From: Sphingomonas sp. TDK1
Lineage (GTDB): Bacteria > Pseudomonadota > Alphaproteobacteria > Sphingomonadales > Sphingomonadaceae
Assembly (NCBI RefSeq): GCF_001650735.1
Contig: NZ_LXVY01000006.1
Span: forward strand, 103,240-167,239
Length of the DNA: 64,000 bases
Direction of reading: 5' to 3'
This document shows, in pieces, positions 38,265 to 46,071 of this stretch. A program made the position numbers and the translations under genes. The notes below the pieces were generated by a model. It was not told where the DNA came from. It saw nothing but the letters and a program-made list of their open reading frames with translations, and searched no databases. Positions within the stretch are counted from its first letter, which is position 1; each line of letters starts with the position of its first letter.

Positions 38265-39251
38265 ATGAGCGACCAGAAAAACGGAGTACTGGTGCAAGCC
38301 CGGCGGATCCCGTTCCCCTCGTCGATAAGCGAGGCGGCGCGCGACCGTCTCGGGCGGCAGGTAAACGAGGACGGCGTTCCGCTGAATGCGCGCTACACCA
38401 TGCCCTCGCCGGATGACCATGCCGGCTGGATGCAGCTCAAGGCCGCCGCGGACGGGCACTATGCAGCGGCGGTAAAGGTGCTGGCCGGTACCTTGCGCGC
38501 CACCGTCGAGACCGTTCGAACCGGTACGGCCACGATCCATGTCGCGACGCCCGAGACCCTGGGTGTGCCAGATCGTGCCTATGTGGATTTCCATGGCGGA
38601 GCATTTGTGTTGGGCGGCGGCGAGGCCTGTCGGATGCAAGCGCAGATGCAGGCGGATCAGCACCAGGCGATCTGCTACGGCGTCGACTATCGGATGCCGC
38701 CCGAGCATCCCTATCCTGCAGGGCTCGATGACGCGATGGCGGCGTACCGCTATGTGCTGGAGCGGCACGCGTCGTCGCGCATCGTCGTCGGAGGAAGATC
38801 GGCGGGCGGCAATCTGGCCGCCGCGATGCTCCTTCGGGCGAAGCGGGAAAGGCTACCCATGCCTGCCGGGCTGATCCTGCTTTCCCCGCAGGTGGATCTG
38901 ACCGAGTCCGGCGACAGCTTCCAGATCAACCAGATGGTCGACGTAGTGTTGCCCACGTCGCTGATGCGGAACAATGAACTCTATGCCGGTGCGGCCGATC
39001 TGTCGCACCCTTATCTCTCGCCCCTGTTCGGAGACTTGACGGACTTTCCGCCGACCTTCGTCCAATCCGGCACCCGCGACCTGTTCCTGTCCAATGCGGT
39101 ACGAATGCACCGGGCGCTGCGTCAGGTAAACGTGGCCGCCGAACTGCACGTGTTCGAGGCGATGCCGCACGGAGGGTTCCAGGGGAACACGCCGGAGGAC
39201 AATGAACTGGCGGCTGAGCTATCCCGGTTCGTAGAGGCTCGGTGGGGATGA
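38265..39251 (+). CDS. alpha/beta hydrolase, HSL (hormone-sensitive lipase) family
   Basis: The 328-residue protein has the HSL oxyanion motif HGGA (110-113), the nucleophile motif GRSAGG (Ser179), an acid in SGTRDLFLSNA and a final His in PHGGF. The family hydrolyses esters of short to medium chains; the physiological ester is unknown. It could act with the preceding SDR, as an inference from proximity. Complete, single domain, no signal peptide. Confidence 0.91.
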   Translation: MSDQKNGVLVQARRIPFPSSISEAARDRLGRQVNEDGVPLNARYTMPSPDDHAGWMQLKAAADGHYAAAVKVLAGTLRATVETVRTGTATIHVATPETLGVPDRAYVDFHGGAFVLGGGEACRMQAQMQADQHQAICYGVDYRMPPEHPYPAGLDDAMAAYRYVLERHASSRIVVGGRSAGGNLAAAMLLRAKRERLPMPAGLILLSPQVDLTESGDSFQINQMVDVVLPTSLMRNNELYAGAADLSHPYLSPLFGDLTDFPPTFVQSGTRDLFLSNAVRMHRALRQVNVAAELHVFEAMPHGGFQGNTPEDNELAAELSRFVEARWG

Positions 39252-39352
39252 GGCAGTTTCACTGCTACGGCAATCTTCAGGCGACGTAACGCTGTTGACT
39301 AAGGGGCTCCCGACCGTCTGAGAACGCATTTGCGATCAGTGGGGCCTGCGGA

Positions 39353-39613
39353 TCACGTGAAGCAGACACTAGCTCGAGCCAATTGATCTGCCGCCGCTTC
39401 ATCGGTCTGGATGCACGGTGGTCCGATAGGTGGCGGGTTGTCAATCCAGCGCTCGATGGCGGATGCGCGCCACCCCGTGCACCGAGTGCTGATCTGGATG
39501 CTCTGGGGGAAGGTGCCTGCTTCCATTTTCCGGTAGAGGGTAGAGCGGGTGAGGCCTGTCAGGGCCAGCACCGCCTTGAGCCGAAGAATGCGATCAGTAG
39601 CGGTGGATTGCAT
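39353..39613 (-). CDS. AlpA-like phage-type DNA-binding regulator, copy 1
   Basis: The 86-residue protein matches AlpA/MerR-like excisionase regulators: RILRLKAVLALTGLTRSTLYRKMEAGTFPQ is the helix-turn-helix, followed by ISTRCTGWRASAIERWID. Such proteins control integrase or excision genes of phages and integrative elements. Its C-terminal tail past the WID segment is unusual. No integrase lies beside it. A near-copy is at 61720. The ATG at 39613 follows an AAGGT site and matches the start of the other copy. Confidence 0.82.
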   Translation of the reverse strand: MQSTATDRILRLKAVLALTGLTRSTLYRKMEAGTFPQSIQISTRCTGWRASAIERWIDNPPPIGPPCIQTDEAAADQLARASVCFT

Positions 39614-39622
39614 CGCGATCAC

Positions 39623-39935
39623 CTTGCGTCGTCAAAAGGGTTGATGATTGTGCTGCTCGCCGCTTTGCACCTCGGTTCGCTTACAGGGGAGAGCTGAGAT
39701 GGGGCAGCAAATGCCCTGATCGGTGCAGGTCGCCCTTCGCTGCCCGAAGCACTGCGATAACTGCCCGAGCGTTTACCGACGTCGCCTTGGCCTGCTCTCA
39801 GGCAACCTCAATGTGAGGTGGCAATCATCGAATGCCAAACTAGACCGGGCCAACGGCCGCTAGCGCGCCTGGACAAACGTCCATGTAACATATTGTCCAA
39901 GTGACACCTTGTCTTCATGCCGCTAGGTCATCGGG
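39623..39935. other. 313-nt gap between AlpA-like gene and DUF2946 gene
   Basis: No gene seen. The last ~60 nt before the DUF2946 GTG (TGTAACATATTGTCCAAGTG) are AT-richer than the surroundings and probably hold the promoter of the DUF2946/TonB-receptor pair; no operator could be identified with confidence. Confidence 0.4.
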
Positions 39936-40337
39936 GTGCAAGCCGTCCGGCACCTTCTCGCGCAACGCAATCTGGCCATGTTGCTCTGCACTGCGGCGCT
40001 GCTGCTGAAGCTGCTGGTGCCCAGCGGCTACATGGTGGATACGGACCATGGCCGCCCGTTCATTGGTTTCTGCTCGGGTACCGGCGCGCCCATGGCCGTG
40101 CCCGCGGTTCGCGAAAGCATGCCCGACCCGGCCGCGCCGAAGCACCATGGCAAGGCGGAACTGCCGTGCGCGTTCGCCGGGCTCTCGGCCGCTGCTACCG
40201 GCGCGATCGATCCGCTGCAGCTCGCAGCGCTGATCGCCTTCGTGATGGCGGTCGGAGTCGCTCGAGCCCGATTGCCCGTCCCCGAACAGCCGACCTTTCT
40301 GCGGCCACCCCTGCGGGGACCCCCGATCCGGCGTTGA
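39936..40337 (+). CDS. DUF2946 family protein
   Basis: The 133-residue protein has the DUF2946 features: a hydrophobic start (LAMLLCTAALLLKLLVPSGYM), an FCSGTGAP motif, a His-rich KHHGK and CAFAGLSAAA, then a second hydrophobic helix. The function is unknown, but the family is often placed next to TonB-dependent receptors, as here, 84 nt downstream, and metal uptake has been suggested. GTG start. The Cys/His content hints at metal binding, which is inference. Confidence 0.8.
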   Translation: MQAVRHLLAQRNLAMLLCTAALLLKLLVPSGYMVDTDHGRPFIGFCSGTGAPMAVPAVRESMPDPAAPKHHGKAELPCAFAGLSAAATGAIDPLQLAALIAFVMAVGVARARLPVPEQPTFLRPPLRGPPIRR

Positions 40338-40421
40338 TCCACCGCTGCGTGTCGCCCGTCGCGCTACGCTCGTGATCCGTCGCCGGCGCCTTGGCGCGTC
40401 CGGCCGATCAAAGGTTTTCCC

Positions 40422-42470
40422 ATGCAACGACCCCTCCTGCTGGCAGGCGGCGCGCTGCCGTGCCTGCTTGCCCATGTTCCGGCCTTCGGCCAATCCGTGC
40501 CTGCGTCTCCTGGCGACATCGTCGTAACCGCCACCCGTTCGGCGCGTGCGCTCGCCGAGGTTCCGGCGAGCGTCTCGGTCGTCACCGGCGACCAGATCGA
40601 GCGCACCCCGGCGCGCTCGATCAATGAAGTGCTGCGCCGCATCCCCTCGGTGGATCTGCCGATCGCCGGCACCAACGAGCAGCACCCGACCAATACGATC
40701 GTCTCGATGCGCGGATTGAGCGGCATTCGCGCGCTGGTGCTGCTGGACGGAGCGCCGATCAACGATCCGTTCTTCGGCTATGTCCAGTGGAGCGAAGTTC
40801 CGCTCGAGACGGTCGACCGGATCGAGGTGGTCCGCGGTGGCGGCGCGCCGCTTTGGGGTAATTACGCGATGGGCGGGGTCATCAACATCCTGACCAAGCC
40901 GATCGACCGGACCAGCCTCGTGGCGGAGGCGGCCGGCGGCAGCCGGGGCAGCTATCGCGGCGACGGCCATGCCGCGCTGGCGGGGAAGGGCTTCGGCCTT
41001 GGGCTCGATGCCGGCATCAGCCATAGCGACGGCTATGTCGAGCAGGTCGAGAGCGCGCGGGGCGCGGCGACGGTCCCGACGTCGTTCACCGCCCGCACCG
41101 CCGCGCTGTCCGGCAATGTCGACCTGGCACCCGAGCTCACCGCACGCGGCCGGGTCAGCTATTACGACAATGACCAGACCTTCCTCACGCGGGCCAACAC
41201 CAACGAGCAGCGGACGTGGCGCTACACCGGCGCGTTGCGCTGGGCCCCGCGCGCGGGCGCGGCGCTGGACCTTACCGTCTTCCACAATGACGAGCATTTC
41301 GTCACCAACAACCCGGGCGCGCCGACCGGCGCCAATCCCAACGACGTCGAGTTCGTCCAGAACAGCCATCGCACGCGCGCGACCGACTGGGGGGCGTCGC
41401 TGCTGTGGACGCAAAGCTTCTCGGGCGTCGTTCGCTCGGTATCGGCAGGTACCGATTATCACGGCATTCGGGGCAGCGACCATGCTCGGATATTCGACGA
41501 GACGGGCGCGCTGGTGCGGATCGACACCGGCTCAGGCAACCAGCGGTTCCTGGGCGGCTTTGTGCAGGTGGAGGTGCGTCCCGTCGATCGGCTGCAGATG
41601 CTGCTGAGCGTCCGCTACCAGGATTTCTACAGTTTTCACGGCGTGGACGACACGCCCGGCGGGCTGGGCAGGGTGGCCAGCCGTCACGACAGCGACGTCG
41701 ATCCGCGTCTCTCCCTTCGATACGCGCTGCCCGCCGGCTTTGCGCTCCGCGGTGCCGTCTACCGTGCCTTCCGCGCGCCGACGCTCGACAATCTGTATCG
41801 CGGTGCCTCGGTGCCGGGCTACATCCTCTACGCCAATGCCGCGCTCAAGCCCGAAACGCTGGAGGGCGCGGAGGCCGGGTTCGACATGGATCGCGGTGCG
41901 CTGCGCGTGCAGGTGACCGCCTATGCCAGCCGCATCTCGGACTTCCTGACCTATCGCTACCTCGATCCTGCCATGCTGCCGCCGGGATTCGATATCGGCG
42001 CGCGGCTGATCAACGCAGGCCGCGCCCGCAGTCGCGGCGTGGAGGCGGAACTAACCTGGCGGCCGAGTGCCAGTCTCGCCGGCACCATCGCCTATACCTA
42101 TGCGGATTCGATCGTCACCCGGAACCCCGAGGATCCGGCCAGCGTCGGCGTGCAGCAGCCCGGCGTCCCCAGGCACCGGGCGAGCGCGAGCCTGGACTGG
42201 ACCGGCCCGCGCGGCATCCGGGTCAGCCCGCGCGTCCGCTACCTGGCGCGAACCAATGGCGACCCCGACGCGATCTACCGGACCGACGCGCATTTCATCG
42301 CCGACCTCGGGGCGAGCATGGCGGTGCGGCGCGATCTCGAGGTTTTCGGGCAAATCGAGAACCTGTTCGATCACCGCTATATCGGCACCAACGACGGCTT
42401 CACCGCAGCGCTCTACGGCAAACCGTTCACGGCGATGGCCGGCGTTCGCGTCAAGCTCGGAACGCCGTGA
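40422..42470 (+). CDS. TonB-dependent receptor
   Basis: The 682-residue outer-membrane protein has a signal peptide, a TonB-box-like DIVVTATR (about 32-39), a plug domain (VPASVSVVTGDQIE, then PSVDLPIAGT, ALVLLDGAPINDPFFGYV, RIEVVRGGGAPLWGNYAMGGVINI) and a ~500-residue barrel ending YGKPFTAMAGVRVKLGTP. It is full-length. The ligand is not evident; pairing with the DUF2946 gene suggests metal or metallophore uptake. Followed by a second, truncated receptor 98 nt downstream. Confidence 0.93.
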   Translation: MQRPLLLAGGALPCLLAHVPAFGQSVPASPGDIVVTATRSARALAEVPASVSVVTGDQIERTPARSINEVLRRIPSVDLPIAGTNEQHPTNTIVSMRGLSGIRALVLLDGAPINDPFFGYVQWSEVPLETVDRIEVVRGGGAPLWGNYAMGGVINILTKPIDRTSLVAEAAGGSRGSYRGDGHAALAGKGFGLGLDAGISHSDGYVEQVESARGAATVPTSFTARTAALSGNVDLAPELTARGRVSYYDNDQTFLTRANTNEQRTWRYTGALRWAPRAGAALDLTVFHNDEHFVTNNPGAPTGANPNDVEFVQNSHRTRATDWGASLLWTQSFSGVVRSVSAGTDYHGIRGSDHARIFDETGALVRIDTGSGNQRFLGGFVQVEVRPVDRLQMLLSVRYQDFYSFHGVDDTPGGLGRVASRHDSDVDPRLSLRYALPAGFALRGAVYRAFRAPTLDNLYRGASVPGYILYANAALKPETLEGAEAGFDMDRGALRVQVTAYASRISDFLTYRYLDPAMLPPGFDIGARLINAGRARSRGVEAELTWRPSASLAGTIAYTYADSIVTRNPEDPASVGVQQPGVPRHRASASLDWTGPRGIRVSPRVRYLARTNGDPDAIYRTDAHFIADLGASMAVRRDLEVFGQIENLFDHRYIGTNDGFTAALYGKPFTAMAGVRVKLGTP

Positions 42471-42568
42471 TGCGAGCGTCCGCAGGCGCATGGCCGCGCC
42501 ACCCTCATTTCCCAGCCACGATGGCCGCCCTGCGGCGTGCCCGTCATGGCCTTTCGAAAGTATCGTTC

Positions 42569-43435
42569 ATGCAAAACGCCTTCCTCGCGAAGTCCGCTAT
42601 ATCCGTATCCGCCTTCATGACCGCCGCAAGCGCCTGGGCGCAGTCCACCACGCCTGCGCAGCCGCCCGAGCGCGGGCAGGAGGGCTGGACCGGCGACATC
42701 CTCGTGATCGGTGTTCGGGGTGGCTATGGGGTGCCCGCGACCGATGCGGGCACGCGGACCGACACGCCGCTCATCCAGGTTCCCCAGTCGATCCAGGTGC
42801 TGACCCGCACCCTGATCGAGGAACAGGACCGGCGCACGCTCGGCGAGGCGCTGGTCAACGTCTCGGGCGTCACGCCGACGCGATCCGATGAAGTGCTGTT
42901 CATCCCGCCGATCATCCGCGGCTTCCCGGCAGAGGTGTATCTCGATGGGCTGCCGGTTTTTGCGGGCAACCAGCAGGCCTATGATCCGAACGGCCTGGTC
43001 GGCGTCGCCCGGATCGATGTGCTCAAGGGCCCGAGCGCCACGCTGTACGGGGGCGGCCTCGGCACGCCGCTCGGCGGCATCATCAACCTCGAAAGCGAGC
43101 GCCCAGGGGACAGGCTGGGCGGCACGCTTGCGCTGCGGGCGGGCAGCTTCTCGACGTGGAATCCCTATGGCGAGCTGAACGTGCCGCTCGCGGATGGCCT
43201 GGCAACGCGTATCGCGGGCGAGTACCAGCGCAACGACAGCTGGATCGACAAGGTCGATGGGCGTCGCTGGTCGATCCAGCCCAGTCTTTCTTACCAGATC
43301 GACGCAGCAACCGATCTGCTGGTCCAAGGGCAGTTCAGCCACTGCAGCACCTTGGAATATTCGGGCCTGCCGGCCGATGCAGCGCTCGCAGGCACGATCC
43401 GGCGCAACGCCTTTCCGGGGACGGAGTCGAACTAG
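42569..43435 (+). pseudogene. truncated siderophore-type TonB receptor
   Basis: 288 codons cover the signal peptide, the plug domain (DTPLIQVPQSIQVLTRTLIEE, then NVSGVTPTRSD, VDVLKGPSATLYGGG) and only the first strands of the barrel; ~400 residues expected for a siderophore receptor are missing. After codon FPGTESN a stop occurs and the sequence turns AT-rich. This is the left boundary of the IS110/deletion scar. The plug alone could be exported but not function as a transporter. Confidence 0.85.
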
Positions 43436-43838
43436 CTGAAATACAGAATTTAAATCAAAGATTTATGCAATATACCGTCAGCCTGGATACCGTGCGATAT
43501 ACCGTCACTTGCAAATGTGGGGTGGGTTCGATTCCAAAATAGCCGATGATTCCAGCTCTGTGTCAGTCGAACGCACAACGAGACATTGCCATTCGGCGCC
43601 CAGAATGCAAATTTTAGAAAGAAGCGGAGGGTGTTCGACTTCCGCGGTGCTGGCGGTTGCGAAGTCAATGAAACCCCCGTGCTTGGACCCGGCGAGGCGC
43701 CCGAATAAGACGCGCGCACGTCCAGGATTCGCCCGCTGGCGATGGCGAATAACGGGACTTTGCTGATGGGGTGGACGCCCCCCGACGGCATCGATGTGCC
43801 AAAGTGGAGGTGTTGAAGCACCACTGAGGTAGGCGTCC
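43436..43838. other. 403-nt AT-richer spacer between receptor remnant and IS110 remnant
   Basis: No gene is convincing; the minus-strand frames here have no domain. The sequence is clearly less GC-rich than its flanks. An 11-nt direct repeat ATATACCGTCA occurs at 43470-43480 and 43497-43507. The last part before the IS110 frame probably belongs to the element's own left end. Confidence 0.5.
43470..43507. repeat. short direct repeat ATATACCGTCA x2
   Basis: ATATACCGTCA occurs at 43470-43480 and again at 43497-43507, start to start 27 nt. It lies just inside the AT-rich region that follows the truncated receptor. The role is unknown; it could be part of an element end or a duplication at the junction. 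Confidence 0.5.
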
Positions 43839-44275
43839 GTGTCGCAAGCTATCACAATCGGGCTGGATATCGCCAAGACCGTTTTCCATGCGCACGGCGC
43901 TGACGAGCGTGGCGTCATGGTGTTCAGCCGCAAGCTCAGCCGGGCGGAGCTGCTCGACTTCTTCGCGAAGCAGCCGGCGTGCCTGGTCGCGATGGAGGCG
44001 TGCAGCGGTGCGCATCACTGGGCGCGTGAGTTGCGGGCGATGGGGCATGAGGTTCGGCTCATCCCGCCGGCCTACGTCAAGCCGTTCGTGAGCGGCATAA
44101 GAACGATGTGGTCGATGCCGAGGCGATCTGCGAGGCTGTGCAGCGGCCGGGCATGCGCTTCGTGGCGGTCAAGAGCGAGGAGCAGCAGGCGGCCGGCATG
44201 GTGTTCCGCACCCGCGATCTCGTCGTTCGGCAGCGAACGCAGTTGGTCAACGCATTGCGTGGCCACAACGGCAGG
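43839..44275 (+). pseudogene. IS110-family transposase remnant, frameshifted and 3'-truncated
   Basis: The first frame (43839 to about 44097) encodes the IS110 N-terminal DEDD domain: GLDIAKTVFHAHG, then FSRKLSRAELLDFF and MEACSGAHHWARELRAMGHEV, IPPAYVKPFVSG. The continuation (KNDVVDAEAICEAVQRPGMRFV, then KSEEQQAAGMVFRTRD, RTQLVNALRGH) is in the next frame, so about one base is lost near 44097. It stops after ALRGH, where about 200 residues of the catalytic C-terminus should follow; instead the sequence runs into the 3' end of a membrane gene. It cannot transpose. Confidence 0.88.
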
Positions 44276-44523
44276 ATGAAGTGGCCGATCAGCACGAACC
44301 GCAGGATGCCGAGCAGCAGCTGGCTGACCGGCCCCGCGCGCGCCAGTGCGAACCAAAGCAGTGGCGTGAGGACCAGCGTGCCCAGCAGAGCGACGAGCAT
44401 CGCTGCGTAACCACATCCCCCTTCGACACAGGAGCCGAAGACGGTCGGGTCGATCGCCTCTGCGACGGCCGTGCCCGCCCGCACGATGACGAAGCCGAGC
44501 AGCAGGGACGCTAGGATTCTCAT
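44077..44523 (-). pseudogene. membrane protein truncated by the IS110 remnant
   Basis: Codons 1 to ~83 (from the ATG at 44523) encode three hydrophobic helices (LASLLLGFVIVRAG, then AAMLVALLGTLVLTPLLWFALA, LLGILRFVLIGHFI). Near 44275 the frame continues antisense through the IS110 fragment, giving a chimeric Cys/Arg-rich tail without counterpart. The host gene is thus cut at the IS junction. No family could be recognised from the remaining part. Confidence 0.6.
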
Positions 44524-44610
44524 GTCCTCGATGGCTGACGACGATGTCAAAACCGGTCAAGTTCGGTCCATTGTTGCCCGGACGGGCCCGTAATGGCAGG
44601 ATCGGGGGTA

Positions 44611-44811
44611 ATGATCCGCTCCATGCCCCTCCTGGTGCTCATCATCTTGGCGCTGGCCGTGCCGCCCGCCGACAGCCTGTTTGTCGGCTGCAATTATGTG
44701 ATCGCGTCGGAAGCGGACTTCCTCGACGCTGCACGCGGCGCATCCGGTATGGTGGCGGACGCCGGCCGCGACATCGCCGGCCTGACTGCCGTGATCGTGC
44801 CGCCGCAATAG
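44611..44811 (+). CDS. small signal-peptide-bearing protein, unknown
   Basis: A 66-residue frame with a hydrophobic export signal (MPLLVLIILALAVPPADS) and a short mature part (FVGCNYVIASEADFLDAARG). GGGGG lies just before the ATG. No family recognised; it may be a small periplasmic protein. It lies in the accessory region, 21 nt before the next gene on the same strand, so the two might be expressed together. Confidence 0.4.
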   Translation: MIRSMPLLVLIILALAVPPADSLFVGCNYVIASEADFLDAARGASGMVADAGRDIAGLTAVIVPPQ

Positions 44812-44832
44812 GCTCACGTGCAGGATAATCGC

Positions 44833-45615
44833 ATGACCGATGGCCATTTTGACCTCGCTAACCATTATGCCGACCGCGTCTTGGCTCTAGTCGGCCATTG
44901 TCCCGTCGGCCAATCGCTGAAGGCGCGTGATAACAACCGGATCGCGGAGTGCACGCGCACGCGCAATGGAGCGGAGCTGAGCCTGAAGATAGCATTACGC
45001 TGCGACGTGCTGGGCCATGCGCTGCTCCATGCCCGCTTTCGGCTGCGCCTGCCGCCGAAGGGCGAGGCGAGCATCACGCTCCACCATCAGGCGGGGCGGC
45101 GCGAAACCGAGGATCTGACCGCCCGGCAGGAGAAGTATCTTTCCGCGCTGATGCTCTGGGCCGAGCAGGTGCTGCCCGCGGCAGAGCCGGTGGCGAAGGC
45201 CGCACGGATACCAGCGTGGCAGAAGCAGTTCGCCGAGCTCCACCATCTCCTGTCAGGCCTATCGGTCGCGGCCGCGCGCAGGCGGCTGCGCGACGGGTTC
45301 TTCGTGGATCAGGGAGACTCGCCGGAAACGGCGCGGATGGGGGCGTTTCTCGAAGTCCTGCGCGACGAAGGTTGGGTCGCTCTGGTCGACTGGAACGAAG
45401 ACACGGTCGACGACATGATCCTCGATCTCGCCGCATGTCGCATGCGCCCGTCGGGGCCGATCGATCGCGCTGCGGTCGCAGCCGCCGGTTATGACGTCGT
45501 CAAGATGGGTGACGGCAGCGACGGTTTGATATTCGCGATCGTCGCTCGCGACGACGTGTCGGCGGTCGAGCACCTAGTCGCGAATCTCGCCCCAGACATC
45601 ACCATCATACGCTGA
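44833..45615 (+). CDS. unknown 260-residue soluble protein
   Basis: No domain was recognised with confidence. The N-terminal half (about 1-130) is alpha/beta with CPVGQSLKARDNNRIAECT and a beta-rich ALLHARFRLRLPPKGEASITLHHQ; the C-terminal part has an acidic core DEGWVALVDWNEDTVDDMILDLAA. No signal or membrane segment. The start ATG follows AGGA at 7 nt; an upstream GTG is less likely. Clearly coding by frame and codon use. Located on the far side of the IS110 scar. Confidence 0.6.
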   Translation: MTDGHFDLANHYADRVLALVGHCPVGQSLKARDNNRIAECTRTRNGAELSLKIALRCDVLGHALLHARFRLRLPPKGEASITLHHQAGRRETEDLTARQEKYLSALMLWAEQVLPAAEPVAKAARIPAWQKQFAELHHLLSGLSVAAARRRLRDGFFVDQGDSPETARMGAFLEVLRDEGWVALVDWNEDTVDDMILDLAACRMRPSGPIDRAAVAAAGYDVVKMGDGSDGLIFAIVARDDVSAVEHLVANLAPDITIIR

Positions 45616-46071
45616 CCGACCGCCGCGGGAGGGATTTCCAGTCGTCAGCCGTACGGTTGCTCGGCGGATGCGCGAGATGGGCGGAGCAGCCCAAGGTTCT
45701 GGCAATGCGCTGCATCGTTGGAATGGCTGCGAAGGGCTGGCGGGGGTGATCCGGGGTAAGCCGGTGCGCACCACCGTCAGCGACAAAGCGGCGCCGTGAC
45801 CGCTTCGATCACGTCAATCGGAGATTCTACGCGCCGGCACCGAACATGCTGTGGGTGTCGAGCTTCATTTTCGTTTAACGGCGGCCTCTTGCCGTGCTGG
45901 ACTTATCCCCTTGTCATTGGGGAATGGACTACGGCCGCTGGCGACTGCCACGGAATTACGCAGCGTGATGATGTCACCACGTTCACCCATCCTTGTGGCG
46001 ACCGGATCGGCCGTTCGGAAGACCGGGTGGATGGAGCGTTAGGAGTGCCTCAGGGACGTTGATATCGGCCG
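45616..46071. other. 456-nt gap; possible decayed regulator fragment
   Basis: No intact gene. The plus-strand frame around 45851-46042 contains a stretch faintly like a LuxR-type helix-turn-helix end (HFRLTAASCRAG, then AVRKTGW near the stop), but the central part does not align and may have frameshifts. This is a guess from pattern reading. The remaining sequence has no recognisable element. Confidence 0.3.

Noticed and set aside
41405..42568. Upstream extension of the truncated siderophore receptor through the preceding TonB receptor gene
   Set aside because: The in-frame part before 42569 is an out-of-frame reading of the first receptor; the signal peptide at 42569 marks the real start.
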